A stretch of 64,000 nt of DNA from Certhia americana (lineage: Eukaryota > Chordata > Aves > Passeriformes > Certhiidae), in assembly GCA_018697195.1 (NCBI GenBank), contig CM031857.1, forward strand, positions 95,148,966-95,212,965, read 5' to 3'. The translations under genes and the position numbers were made by a program. Below are positions 26,101 to 39,183 of this stretch, one piece after another. Under the pieces are notes generated by a model that saw only the letters and a list, made by a program, of their open reading frames with translations, was not told the origin of the DNA and did no database searches. Positions within the stretch are counted from its first letter, which is position 1. Each line of letters starts with the position of its first letter.

Positions 26101-28420
26101 GAACACTGAGAAGGAGATGGAAAAGTCATTTACATCAGAGTATAAAACCAGGTGAAAAAACCAAACAATTTCGGCCTTGAAAGAAAATGTTACAAAGGAA
26201 TGAAAAAAGAACCCTAGAAAAAATCATTCATATGAAAATTAATTAACTATGGTTTCTCTTGTAAGAATGTTACCTTCTGTGTTGTTTTAATGGGCAGGTT
26301 ACCAAGGAATATTTGATGAGAAAGTGGATAGGAAAGGAAAATCATAGAAACAGAAAGATAAATCTAATTTGAAGTATCCAAATTGCTAGTTTTTGAAAGA
26401 CTATAGTTTAAAAAAAAAGAAGCTATCACTGTGGACATACATGAAGAGATAGATAATTTTATTAGTTCAGTTGATTAAGTTTTGCATCTAAAATGGTGAA
26501 ACTGGCAAGAAGGCTGCAAAAGACAATATTCTCAGACAAGAAATATAAGATAAATGTATGCCAAAGAAGCTGTCTCATGCTTCAGAGCTAAACATACTGT
26601 ATTAAAAGTAATTTTTGTGGAAATCCTAATTAGTTATCTCTGGAAGGATGATTTTTATTCCAATGAATTTCTGAAATAGTCTTTTTTGATTCTTGGATAA
26701 CAGTCCTGGTCTCATGTGTGTATCTAATTGTGCAGCTATGCTGCAATTATTTTCTGCAGGATAGAAATTTGAGAAACTGAGCATAAAATAAACCCATCAA
26801 AAGCTCCCCACAAAAACATACCTACCCCTTACTTACATTCTCCTAGTTACAAAGTCTAGCTGTGGAAACATTTTCAATACTCTTCACTCTTTAGTGCTGG
26901 ACATTAGTGTTACCTCTCATGCCTCTCTGTGCATTGGGATACTCTGACTAATGTTTTCACCTAGAATTTCCCTCAGAGGTTTGGAATTTGCCTTGCCAAT
27001 ATCTTAACAGTGCTGGGCAGGCTAGTATGAAAGAACTACTTTGATCCCTCTTTGGCATCTTGATCTGGAGCAGTAGTCATTGAGATAACCAATAAAATAC
27101 AACAGAGACACATTTCCAATCATACCCCAGAAACAGAATGTCTGTATATACTAGTCACTGCAAACTGGAAACATCAGGAAAAAACAAACTGGAAACTGAC
27201 AGGTACAGCCATGCAGAGCCATGTCTCACAGGTGACAAAAACAACTGTCACTAGTTGGAGTTAACTTGGCTACAGAGAATAGATTATACATTTCAAATGG
27301 AATGTCTTCTGATTACTGGAAACAAATTAAAGCTCAGTATTCACCTCTCTAATGAAAATGTGTCTGCTCAAGATGAAATTTCTCAGTGTGTGTGCACTTC
27401 ACACACATATACAAACTGAGTAAAAAGATTTATCTCGCTATTGCTTTCCAAAAAAAATGGTAACATTGACTTTGAGATGAATGACCTAGTTTTTTAGAAC
27501 TAAAGAATGTCCTGATGAATATCCAAAATACTAGTTTAGAAAATTCCTACTTGTTCTAATAACACAGGATATATGCCCTACCATCAAGAGCAAACTGGCA
27601 AACTAGTGAGCTCTAAGGGTAATATTTAGGTGTAGATTTCATAATTCCTACTACTTAAGTTGAAGCTAACCTCTTATGAACATATCATCATTCAACCAAA
27701 TGTTTAATAATTATGCTATATTGTAAAAATAGCTAAAACTTTTCAAAACCCAATGTATAAAATCTGTATATCTTTGTTTAATTAAGTTTTATTAGAAATC
27801 CTATTGATTACATAAGTAAATGAAAAGTTAACATTCTTTATCAATACATCACCATAACATTGCTTACTATATGGTTAATTTTGTCTAGTATACCTTTAAT
27901 ATGTTATTTAGGAAAAATACACACACACATATATGTAGTATTCATTCTAATGCCAAAAGAAACTGTGCTTAGTATTTTGAACAATAAATTACTTCCCATT
28001 TGGTTTGTGCTGTCATTCAAAAAAGATAATCAGTCTTTGAATACACTTTTTAGAAAGGTTTGGGTTGTTTCATTTTTTAAGTCTTATTATCAAAGATAGT
28101 TTTTTAACTTTTGCTATAAAAGAGGCAAGGGAAAAAAAGAATAATCTGATTTGTTAACAGTGAATGCCTCAAATGAAAAGCACAAAGGAGTTTCTTAAAG
28201 AGTTGTAAATCAATTCTGATATAAATATTTTATTTTCTAATGCAAAGAATGCACTAAAAACCCAGAATATTATAAGAATAGTGGGAAAAAAAAAATTAAC
28301 ACATCTGCATAATACAACATTATTTTAATTTTCCTGTAGTGGAGTCAAAACCATTGGGGTTTAGATACAAAATACTATTCATTTAAAAATGGTCTGCCTA
28401 AAGGAGTCTACAAGAAGGAA

Positions 28421-28447
28421 AAATCTCTATATGAATTATAGAGATTT
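28421..28447. repeat. Short perfect hairpin
   Basis: AAATCTCTAT and ATAGAGATTT are exact reverse complements around a 7-base loop. It is in AT-rich context, so chance is likely. Confidence 0.7.
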
Positions 28448-30915
28448 ATATGGTATCAAGAAAGATCCAGAAAAATGCTAAGGTGAAACTGTAATTGGAT
28501 GTGGAACCAGACCTGTTTGCTTTGGTTTCTAATTATTTATGGTAAAGCAGAATAAGTCCAAACTCCATTATTTTCCTTGTGCAGGAACAACCTAAAACTG
28601 TATCCTTCTTCTAGGAAACAGATGTAAGAATTTTTTTTATACCACTGAGTCTAAGGAATGATAGTAACTGCTGTGCTGGCTTCTTATTTACCTTTTTTCC
28701 CTTTAATTACAGACAACACTTATTTAAAGCAAAGACGTTACCTGAAGTATAATATAATTTGATTAATTTCAGGTGTATTTTACATATTGCTTCATTGTAA
28801 AAAGTACTTCAATATATACAAATTAATTTTCTTTCTTTGAACATTTGACAGAAATTATTTTACGCAATTAATTCAATCTGAATAGAAGAAAAAAAGAGAG
28901 CTAAGAAAAAGAAAGAAAAGATCTGGAAAAGTACACCAAAAACCCTACATCATTGGTACAGAAAATTATTTTGAACTTTCAGATTAGCTATTCCTAAATA
29001 TCAATAACCTCCTCCTGCAATGATAATTTTTTGTGACCCTATGTGGAGATAGCTACATTTTCTAGAGATTTACTGAAATGTCATCGTACCATTATATACC
29101 TTTTTGTTGTACCCTTGTCCCCTTTTTGGCTGATTTGAAGCTGAAGTGTCACAACAAACTAAATTTTTTCCTAGTTACTTTATTAATCGAAAATTAAATC
29201 AAATGGTTTGGATATTATGCTCCCTCCCTTATGATCAGCCATTTTGCTGCAAAACAAAGCAGAAGAATGAGGATATTATAGAAGAAGTTTATATCTAATT
29301 AAAATTTTCAGTATAATTAAGAAGAAGAATAATGACAGGCACATTAATTGAAGGAAAGATATGATCTCCTTCACCTAGGCTGTTGAATTTTGTCTGTAGT
29401 AGAAAAATAAGTATGTCCAGAAGATTTACTATTCTCTAGCATTTAGGCCTACTGGCATGCACTGGCCTGTGTCTGCATGATTAATTGCTTTAAATCCCCC
29501 AAAAAATGACACTTGTATGTAGACTGCATATTGAGGATGATCCTTTGTCTTTGCTAACTCCTATGAGTCCAGAACACATCTGTGACAATGTCTTTTGGCC
29601 CATTGCAAAAATCATGCCAGGGACCATTCTAACAATAGAAGAGCATGGATGGTTGAGTTTCAGCATCCAGGAACACTATTCAATTCACTAGTTTAGAGCA
29701 TCCAATAAATACTAAAGGACAAGTTCTGCTCTCTTAGGTGTAGCTGTGAGAAACTTGACTTTAATAGGACATACAATGGTTTTCTTTGTGGAAATGTGAA
29801 GGGTTTGCATGTTCCTCAAAAACCATCACGTCAACACCGGAGGAGAGGCCAGAGCCTTGTCTCATCCTGTTTGGAGCAATGCAATGAATCTCTTAGGGCA
29901 AGCCATGGAGAAATATTCTCACTTTAGCAAAAGGCAAAGGAAATCAGTAGGACTTTTACTGTTTACATGTTCTAGCCAAATTAACAGAGGAAGAAACTAA
30001 GGTTTTTGGTATAACTCACCTGGTTAAACAGACATTGACTTCTGAATAGTTATGTTATTTTCCTGTTTTAGCTATCAGAAAGAGTTTTTATAGACTGGGC
30101 TTTGTACCATCCTCAAACAGGCATTTAAAATAGGTTGCATGAGTCATATTCTAAAATTGTCAACATATCCCCCAATGACTATAAAGGTAGCTGAAGTTTC
30201 TGGTTCAGCAGACACTTTTTAGGTAACCTGAATTCCCACCTTTCCTCCACGCCAGTGCCTTGTCTGAGCTTTCATGAAAAACAGCCTACATTTCATCTCT
30301 GCATGCTTTTTTAAACTGTCAGAGCAAGAGAGTGATACTGTCAGGGATTTTTGTGTTTTGTTTTTCAGCCTTGTATTAATGTAAAGAGCTTCTACGGTCA
30401 GGGTTGATATAGAAAACTGTGTAAATCAGATTTATCATAGTCTGCTTAAATGAAGCAAGAAAATTAAAAACTATCCAATAGCTTTAATAGATCGAAATAA
30501 AATTTGAAATGACTATTTAAATTTTGCTATATTGTAATTTTTATTCTTTAACATTTTAATCAGGAACATGTATCTTATTTTCCTGTCAAACAACTTTTAG
30601 TTCCATTAGCAAGTATTGCCACAGAGCAAATATAGTCATTAAAATGCAATATGAAGATTCAAAACCATAAGACAATTATAATATAAAAACTAGAAAGAAG
30701 TAAAGCAAGAATTGAAATTTAATGCAGGTTATTATATAAGCATCATTAGATAATAGGATATACCAATAAGCTATCCTTGGCGTTATTGGTTTGTTCAGTT
30801 TCTCTGTACCGCCTTTTAGTCTTAAAACAGATAGTTTGAGTAATTCAAATTTTAGAAAGAGGAAAAAAAATAGATTTTTCAATCTGATGTTTTTTCTGCC
30901 TTTTTTCCTGTTGGT

Positions 30916-31022
30916 GAGGCTTTTTGGGGGGGTTGGGGTTTGGGGTTTTTTTGGGTTTTTGTTTGGTTTTATTTTGGTTTGGTCTGGTTTTGGTTGTTGT
31001 TGGTTGTGGGTTCAGGGGGAGG
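30916..31022 (+). repeat. G/T-rich low-complexity tract with a G-quadruplex motif
   Basis: Runs of 7, 4, 4 and 3 G at 30926-30932, 30935-30938, 30942-30945 and 30953-30955 are separated by T loops of 2, 3 and 7 bases, satisfying the usual four-run G-quadruplex pattern. GTTTGGTTTTA and GGTTTGGTCTGGTTTTGG-type sequence follows. The 93-codon frame through it is a low-complexity artefact. Confidence 0.85.
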
Positions 31023-32568
31023 GGAGGCTTGTGTGTGTTTTCGGTTTATTTTTCCAGATTTTTTTTCTGTGATGGTTTTGATGTTTTATCCGACAGTTTA
31101 AGCTAGAAACTCCAAAAGAACAAAAAATTAGACTCATGCAAATTATAGAACTTTATTTGATACAGAGCTAAGAAGTCATCTTTGATACTAAGAATTGTCC
31201 GTTTTCCTTAGCTTTTTATTTGCCTCTTACCATTCATTAGTACATATCTTCTTAAGTATTTCTGGTCAGTTCTTCTCAGCTTTAATATAATACCAGAAGT
31301 TAGGACTTACCTTGGAGAATACATTAAAAAAATCTCAATCACATGAACTCAATATAATGTATAGGAAGTGGGAAGCAATCTTCTGCCAGAGGCTTTAGAT
31401 AAACATCAGAGAAACGCCCATGTCGCTGATAAAGCACTGGACTCAGGTAGCCTGAACTCAACACTAAATTCCCCACTAGTCTCCTGGGCTGTCTTGGGAC
31501 AGCATTTAACATTGCTAACTATCTCTACACTTCCTATTTTCAACAGTTTTAGATATATTCCCAAAGAAAAGTTTCCTGGCTTTTCCTATTTTAAAACATG
31601 TCTGAGCCATAATCGGAGCACCCAGGAGGCACCTGTTTGAGTTTGTGCTCCAGAGGCCACGCAGCAGTCATGATTGTGGCCTTTCTATAATGTGCCTTAG
31701 GACCCTGAAAAGTATGCTGAGAAGGATGCACAATGGGGTTCATACTATGCTGTCATGTTGGTAAGACTGAAGATTAAACTCTGTTTCATTTACAGAGCAT
31801 GTGCCTATGATTTATGTGCAGCAGGATAATCCCCTCCATACTGTGAAGGAATCATGTTCCACATAATGAAAAAACTGTGAGCGTAATGATTAATAGAACT
31901 GGAGCTTTCCCTGTGCATATACACTAATAAGCAGAGAGCTCCTCACCTGCCTTGTTCCCTGGTGTTGTGGATCTGAGATAGGGTACCTCACTTTGTCTGC
32001 AAATCTTATTCCACTGCCAGCATTGTGTTGAAACCTGGGCTACCCACTGCTGCTGACTTCCCTAACCAGGAGTAGTATCAGAGTATCACAGTCACGTTAT
32101 ATTCTGAAGGGTAGTGAAGTTCAAAACTTGTATGTATTTCTGAAATCCTTGGTATCTGCTCCTTCAGCTTTTAACTGTAGGCAATACAGATGCAAAATGG
32201 AGGAAAGTCCAACCATCTTTACCTGGACATGGACATTTCCTCTGCTTCACAGCCTGTGACTCTACTGCCTTCTCACACAATTTCCCCATGCTTCCTATCC
32301 CCTGCATGCCCTGTCCACAAATTGAAATGCTAAGGAAAGACTGATAAATCACATGACTTTTTTTTTTTTTTTTCCAATAGAAAACTTTGAACTTCCAATC
32401 CATGCTGACACAGAAAAGTCTGGAGTATGCTAGGTACAAATGCTAAATGTTTGTGCTGAAAGGACAAAAATGGAAAGTGCATTGGAGGATGCACACACCT
32501 ATAAAGAAAAACTGATTAGCTGATGACAGCTTTGACTGAAGTGACTATAAAATACCAAAAATAAAGTT

Positions 32569-32990
32569 TCAGGAACTGCAGTAAGACCAGATTTCAAATG
32601 AGCAGATTTTGACTTCCTTGAGAGGAAGTTTTGTCCTCCCATTCTTGGAAGCACCTAGAGCAGGTCTCCTCCTCAGAGAAGGTGACTTGGGAGCCACCGG
32701 TGACTCAGTACTGCCCAGGCAGGATGCTACACTGCTGAAGCAGAGCACAGTCTGAGCAGGGCGAGCAGAACAGGCATAATGATAGCAAGAGATACTTTCA
32801 ATGCTCCAATGATCATGGGAGAAGTTGATGTAGTAGTCAGTGAGGTCCAAAACAAAATTGTGCCAAAGAAAAATGACAGTTCATCAACAGCTGGACACAG
32901 GTTTACTTGTAGTATAGCCTCATGTGCCCATGCAGGCAGGGGTGTAGCTAGGTAAGGAGCTCTGCAGAGTAAGACTGCTGACTGAATCAC
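32569..32990 (-). pseudogene. Unassigned GC-richer block with two overlapping minus-strand frames
   Basis: I do not recognise this sequence. Two overlapping minus-strand frames (32727-32990, 87 codons, and 32569-32850, 93 codons) cover a block that is less AT-rich than its surroundings. The first contains a hydrophobic stretch that could be one or two membrane segments. The second ends in a basic, proline- and serine-rich tail. The arrangement could be a frameshifted retrocopy or old exon, an unrecognised repeat, or chance. There is a T run at 32359-32376 on the expected 3' side (poly(A) on the minus strand), but it lies about 190 bp away and has no AATAAA beside it. A CR1 tail starts immediately to the right. 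Confidence 0.25.
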
Positions 32991-33004
32991 AGGTACATCT
33001 TGCA

Positions 33005-33503
33005 GAGATGAAGGCTAACTGAATATTGGACTGCATTATAGGATTACAGCCAGCAGGTTGAAGGAATTTTTTTTCTTTTCTACTTACCAGTTGAGAGTCT
33101 TCATCTTGAATATTGTACCACTTATGGACTCCCTGCTGAAAGAAAAATATTGATAAGTTGGAGAGAGTGAGTAGAGAAGTCAGCCTTGAGGAAAAAAAAA
33201 TCCTAAAGCAGGACCTACTTGCTCTTTTCCAGTACCTAATGGGTGACTTTAGAGAAAGCAGTGCCGAACTATTTTCAGGTAGAAATTAAAAAAGCAATTG
33301 GTGCAACTGATTGCAAAACCAGAAATTCTGACTGGAGAAAAAGTTGTTAAACACTGTAACAGATTGCCCCAGAAGGTTGCGGAATCTGTCCTCAGAGATA
33401 TTTAAAACTTGATTGATTATAGCTCTGAGCAAAATTTAAACCTGATTTAACTTTGAATTTAACTATGGCTTGACTAACTGACTTCCAGAGGTCACTTCTA
33501 AAC
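33005..33503 (+). repeat. CR1 LINE 3' region, strongly decayed
   Basis: ACTGCATTATAGGATTACAG CCAGCAGGTTGAAGGAA matches the CR1 'gcattaggaagagcattgccagcaggtcgaggga' block. Downstream come CAGTACCTAATGGGTGACTT, 'gcagattgccccagaaggttgcggaatctgtcctcagagata' and 'ctgagcaaaatttaaacctg', then ACTTCCAGAGGTCACTTCTA close to the 3' end. The order and sense orientation fit a CR1 tail of the 'gatctccagaggtcccttccaacc' group. Heavy substitution and small deletions suggest an old insertion. Confidence 0.78.
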
Positions 33504-36500
33504 AGTTGCATGGTCTTGGAGCAAGGCAAATAGCTAGAAGTAGATTGATGAAACCCACAGAGAGCTGTCTCATATCCGAGCCAAATTTTAGTTAATTTAT
33601 GAATACACATAAGAAAGCTAATCTAGATATGTCATGCACATGCTGTGGGTAACTCACAATACTTGTAGGTCAATACACTCATTCCTAGTGTCTGCCACGT
33701 GCCCACTCAGTTCTCCTACCTGTCTCAGTTCTGCCCAGCAACATGTAGCCTTGGCTTACACACAATATCCACCACCCAGGAAGACTAAAAACACTGCTAT
33801 TCTCCTCTTTATGGTTCCTGGGATGTATCCCTTTTAATAGGGCCTGACCAGAGCAGATTTGGCACTCTCTGAATGCTGAGAGTATCTCTTTTGACACTGT
33901 GTAATCATTACTGAAAGTCAGGTACTGGGCCAGCTAGAAGATTTTGCCAGCTCCCTCAGGGAAGTTCTGGCAAAATAATGCTATTAAGGTAGGTTTCTGC
34001 TGCCCACTTCATCTTCTCTTGATCTGTGTAGATATCTGCAAAATTATAAAATAACTGTCTTGCCAGGTTCACCTGGAAATTCTGAGGAATGCAAGGCTTT
34101 GCTGAAATTTCTAAAAATTATTTAATGGAAAATATACTCTGCAAGCACATTTTGTCCTGGAGTTAGCTTATTTTAGGTATATCTGCACACTAAAAAACTA
34201 TTTACTTTATGTACCATAGTCATGTCTGAAAAAATGAAGTTTATCAGTTTTTCATAGTCTTTCTTGAACACCTGCTCCAAAAAAAGACCCTGAGAAATCA
34301 TAAAGTCAAGCACTAAAAATACCTACTGAACCTGCCTTTAGGCCAGCTATAGTTTGTGAGTAAAGATTTTGCTGTACTAATTATGAGGCCTAAGGGAGGT
34401 AGAATAGAACTTCTTTTTTGGGTTTTTTGTTGATTTTTTTTTTAAAGGTGATTGTCTTGAATAGCTATGGAAATGGTATTTACCCTCCCTTCTGTGTTAT
34501 TCCTGCTTCCTTTTCCTATAAGGAGGTATTTAGAAATCTTCTAGAGAATCTGTCTTTTAGATAAGTTTTGTTAAGACTTCTGTTCTGAACAGATAGCATT
34601 ATGTCCCAGAGGTTCCTGAGATATGTCCCCTGCCGAGTTTAAAAGATATATAGAGGAAAAGCCAGACACTTGCTCTAATGGCAAAAATCTCTGAAGATGA
34701 CTTATGGGAGTTTGCTTAGGAAAAGATATATTCAGCTGGGAGAAGTGCTGGAGTTGGACAGAATGTTAGTGGGCATTAAAAAAATCTATATGCAGTGAAA
34801 ATAAAATTTGAGGGTTCACTCTAAATCCAGCAGAAGTGGCATGGCCGCATTTGGTCATCTGTGCCTTCAGGCATGCCTAATTTTCATGTTTTAAGGAAAA
34901 AACACCTTCGATTCCTTCTTTTCCCTTACCTCATGTTTATTCCTTTAATGAGTTATTTTGGGGTTTTTTTTCACCACAGAAAATATATAGGAGTTTGAAA
35001 TCAAATTATACCAGAATGCAATTCTGAACTGTGCACTGGAAGAAATTCCTTCTGACTCCACTGCAGCAAACAACTTGTGCCAGAGGCACACTATCTAATT
35101 ACCATACACTTTCTTGACTAGTGTTGTGGGGAGGGAAAAGGTAATGTGCGATCAACTGAAATATGAAACAATAAAACAAATTACACTGCATGAAGTAAAA
35201 GGAGGAAAAATGAGATGGGAGTTGTTTTTGTTAAATGTTTACTGTTCATACACTGCCTGAGGCTTAAATTTGTGACTGTTAGAGGATTTTACAGTTTTAT
35301 GGATACAATCAGAAGATTTTAAAGTATTGTGGTTTGTATAGCAAATCTTGTTGAAAGTGCACATTCCTTGCTTCTCAAATACTGTATCTAGTTTGGTGGT
35401 TTATTGTATGTTTCTTGAAAATCATCCCTCAGCCATTCTTAGCTCTAAACCAAATCATAACTAGACTGATTCATCCAAAAAACAAATGTTACCAGAAGCT
35501 TTCTGTATTCCTTCTCACTTTCAAAGACCTGACTCTTTTATTCTCCATAATTCATTTTGCAAAATCCTTTGCAAAGCCTCTGGTTTCCAATAAAGGAATA
35601 ATTGTGGTTAAGGACTGAAAAAAAATTCTGCTTCTAGTCACGATTTTGTAATTATTTCCTCAAGCTCTTTCTTCTATTAATTATGAATTTATTTAGAAAA
35701 CAGCCTGCTCATCAATAGTTTAGTAGCAAAGAAAAAGAAAGAACTTTTATACAAAGAAGAACATGTCTGAAAAATTCATTTAAAAAAATAATTTTTTCTG
35801 TAGTACAGATATAAGTCTCTGTGTCCCTTTGGAAAGTTAATGCAATCACATCTCATTAGCAGAAGACTAAAAGTTTTCCCCCATTCACCTACTTTCTCTC
35901 ACCACATACATTTCAGATAAAAGATTACCAGATATTAACTGATACACACAATATGCATGCAAGTGAAAATAACAGACATTAAATATTTTGCAGGTCTGCA
36001 CAGAAGTAAGAAATTTCATGCAGAATGCAATCTAAATTTGATATTCTTGGATGGGTCAGATACCTAATTTCTTACATGTAATAATGGAAAATGAGTGACT
36101 GCAAACCATTCCCACAATAGTCAGTACTGAACTTTGCTGCTAATATACGTAATTTATGGGAGAATGCCAGTATGATCTATCTGCCTAGTTACTACAAATT
36201 CCTGAAAATAGACTAAACTGAAGATGCAATTTCTTTTTCTGCAGAAAATTTTCTAAGCTTCCTCAAAATCCTAGACAGAAGTCAGAATTTCAAGCATGTT
36301 ACCTCATCAATCACCTCACTCATGCAGCAGTAATGAGAGCAAATGCCCTGCATGAGGGGCAGGCTTAAAACTCTGTTACAAACTGCCTGGGCTAGACAAC
36401 ATCTGTCAAGAAAAGCTTCTTTTTGGGTTTTTTGGGGGGGTTTTTTTTGGACAAACACAGAAAAAACTTTTGGAATTTCATTTTAATGGTGGAGTTATGA

Positions 36501-36648
36501 TATGCAATTATTCAGAGTCAAATGACCAACCAATCCTTTAATTGTGAGGTGTTTAATATAAAGACATATTAGAAAGAGAAGGTTATGAACAGGAAAATGT
36601 AAGACACATTTTTACATAAAATTCTAATCTAAGGTGCTGCAGTGGCTG

Positions 36649-36695
<47 letters not shown>

Positions 36696-38488
36696 GTTTC
36701 CTTGTGGCTTAGTCTATGTAACTCCAAACCATCACTGGAGTTTCATTTGAAAAGCTGAAACTGTTGAAGAAAACCTCTGCCTGTTAAGAAAACAAAAGAA
36801 AAATGATCAGAAGCAGAATAAATAGATAAACCACCTTTGTCTCTGTATATATTGCAATTAATCAGGCTAACAATATATAAATTACAGGTAGGAAGGTTGT
36901 GACATTCTATGAATGTCATATATTCTATGACATTCTAAGGCTATGACACCAGGCACAACAACAGGATGGAAAATCTGTCAGCCCAAGAGCTGTCAGCCTC
37001 CTGAGGCAATAGTATAAGGGAAAGAGTGATCTTTACTTCTTGGTCTGAATTCTTTCCCAACAATGAGGATGTAACTGGTCTGCATAGAATATTGTCCTAT
37101 GGATTAAAGTTTAAGAATATGAAGCAAATCCGTTCTGTACTGGTGAGTTAGGGCTGAATGATCCCATGATGGAGAATGGCAGCATATTCACCACAGACTG
37201 ATAGTAAAGACAAATTAAATCTTCATTGATCCTTTCAATTTAATTCCCTCTCTCCCAGAAAAGGCACATTTAGTACACTTACAACAGCAGATCTGTATTT
37301 TTAATTTGAGGTTCATATGTCCTGCTTTTCCATGAGTGTTCAGACACCTATAGTGTACTACTAGAGGGAATTAATTTAGAAAGGACAACAACTTAGGAAG
37401 GACAGGGGTCTGTTGAAGTTATAGAGGTTCCTGGGGATAATTATTTGCATGGGTCGCTCCACTCCACCCACCTTGTTTGACATTTTGTAATTTTCTGAAT
37501 AATTTTTTTTGGTATGAATGTTATTTATGTACGGTAATGTATGGTTATGTATGTATAGTATTTATCTAAAAGCTAAAGAGTAATTCTCTTTTCCTTTCTG
37601 ATTTTCTGAAAATTATTTTAGTGTGTTAATATGCTCAGTAACTACTGTATTATAATCACTTTCTAATCATTGTACAGTATCTTGAACAAAACAATCTGGG
37701 AAAATGAAAATTCCCTCTTATGCTGATAAATCTCTATCAAAAACATTAGGCTGTTACTATTATTCCTCTTACTGTTAAGATACAAAAAAACGTTTCCTGA
37801 GGCTTTTAGTTGACATGTAACTGGCATGAAGTATGTAACTGCAGAGAATGAAATGGAATGGCTTGCAAAATATTATCACAATAATATTGCCACTCAAATA
37901 TTTAAAAAACGTATTTGCATTGTTTGTTTGACACATTTTTTAAATTATTAAATGAAAATCTGCTATGAAAAGCTAGGAATGTTATTTTTGAATTTAGTAA
38001 CTGAATGTTTCACTTTTATTTCATAGCAAGATAATTCTGGTAGTACAATAAGGCTAGAAAATTTTGAATGTTCCCAACTACATGCCTTATTTTTATGTTA
38101 GTTTTCAAAATGTTGTGGAATACCTGTGCACAGATTCATTCTTTTATTAAGACCTCTCATACCAGTGAACAAACTAGGATCCAGCAGGGATCTGTTTTTC
38201 TTTTATTTACATCATTAGCAGCCCTCAAAATCTGGCATATAAAGTCAGCTGGAAAAGCACAGTATTTTTGTATGCAAACCTTTTACTTAATGAAGCCACA
38301 GGACAGTATTAAATCAGCTATGGAATATCATACTTTTTATTGTAGTAGTTAGTCTGACACTCTCTCTTCTAAGATATAGTAAGTAAATAAATTATCCTTC
38401 ATATGATCACATTTCAATACCCTACGAATATGTGATGAAAAATCAAACTTACATAAATTATTTTAGATAGCAAAAAGTTTCATATGGA
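33504..38488. other. AT-rich non-coding DNA, no gene seen
   Basis: No frame longer than 94 codons, and none with a recognisable domain. It holds a 40-bp T run (36651-36690), short G/T patches (about 34416-34442 and 36423-36452) and loose TATTCTATGA repeats near 36900-36945. Confidence 0.55.
36651..36690. repeat. Poly(T) run, 40 bp
   Basis: An uninterrupted run of 40 T followed by GAGGGG. No retrotransposed gene is recognisable on its right (minus-strand) side. Confidence 0.88.
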
Positions 38489-38494
38489 ATTCCA
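38489..38494. repeat. Target-site duplication, left copy (ATTCCA)
   Basis: Exact 6-bp match to 39178-39183 flanking the solo LTR. Confidence 0.88.
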
Positions 38495-39177
38495 TGACAA
38501 AGCCCACCGGAACCTGGGCTAGCTCAGAGAACACCATCCCTGTGCCAGGTGTGGGGAACAACTGCAGTGTGGGGTTTGTGCCCACAGCTGAACCTTTACA
38601 GCCACTGGCTCTGCAGTGGAAGGGCTCTCACTGCAGTCAGGGGGTGGGTAAAGGACAAGGAGGAGGCTCTTCAGTGCTGAGGTTCCAACAGGACGTTTAT
38701 TCAGGTTGAAGGGGTCAGGAACAAAGAGCCCCAAGCACTGCTGTGCTCAGGATTTTATCCAGCACCAGAGCAAGGGGTGGGTACCAAACACAACCAGTGA
38801 GGGATCAGCAGGGGCACAGTGAAGGGGTTACAGCATTTCTTTGGGGCCAGCTGGGGCAAGTGGGAGCAGAGGGCAGGGCACATGGTCCAATGGGGCATCG
38901 AGGGTTAGGAAAAACACCCAGGAATGCCCAGGGGGAGGTACACTCACAGGATTGGTTCAGGGTTGGAGTGACATGGAAGGTGCCAGAACAAGGGGCAGGG
39001 TAACAGTGATTGATAGGGAAGGAGCTGGAACAAGGGGTGGGGAAATGCCATACAAGGTAACTTAGGGTAGGATCTAACTTCGGGAATAAACCAGCTCAGG
39101 GTGAACATAAGAGCAAACTATTAACATTAAGACTTTAACAATAAACCACTTAAATGAAATAAACACGGGCCACCACA
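38495..39177 (-). mobile_element. Solo LTR of an endogenous retrovirus, probably ERVK/betaretrovirus-like
   Basis: A 683-bp unit begins TGACAAAG and ends CCACCACA on the plus strand, giving TG...CA termini. It is flanked by identical 6-bp target-site duplications ATTCCA (38489-38494 and 39178-39183). Six-base duplications are typical of the ERV2/ERVK group. On the minus strand it reads TGTGGTGG..., then a TATA-like GATAAAATC (about 38751-38759), an AATAAA signal (38696-38701), and about 200 bp of R/U5 to the 3' CA. Three spaced copies of an ACAAGGGG(T/C)(G/A)GGG-like unit (near 38770, 38989 and 39030) lie in the U3 part. No internal gag, pol or env is present, so it is a product of LTR-LTR recombination. 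Confidence 0.88.
38696..38701 (-). promoter_or_regulatory. LTR polyadenylation signal
   Basis: AATAAA on the minus strand (TTTATT on the plus strand), about 55 bp downstream of the TATA-like element. This spacing fits a short R region of the LTR. Confidence 0.65.
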
Positions 39178-39183
39178 ATTCCA
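39178..39183. repeat. Target-site duplication, right copy (ATTCCA)
   Basis: Exact 6-bp match to 38489-38494 flanking the solo LTR. Confidence 0.88.

Larger units (their letters stand above)
18576..32568. other. 14 kb of AT-rich non-coding DNA, no gene seen
   Basis: No frame above 110 codons and no recognisable coding domain, RNA gene or LTR. It holds several simple repeats, listed separately: T runs at 20334-20353 and 21289-21335, a 19-bp tandem duplication at 20874-20911, a TA tract at 23132-23173, a hairpin at 28421-28447 and a G/T-rich tract at 30916-31022. Confidence 0.55.

Noticed and set aside
30791..31106. 93- and 60-codon Phe/Gly/Leu-rich frames
   Set aside because: They are translations of a G/T-rich low-complexity tract.
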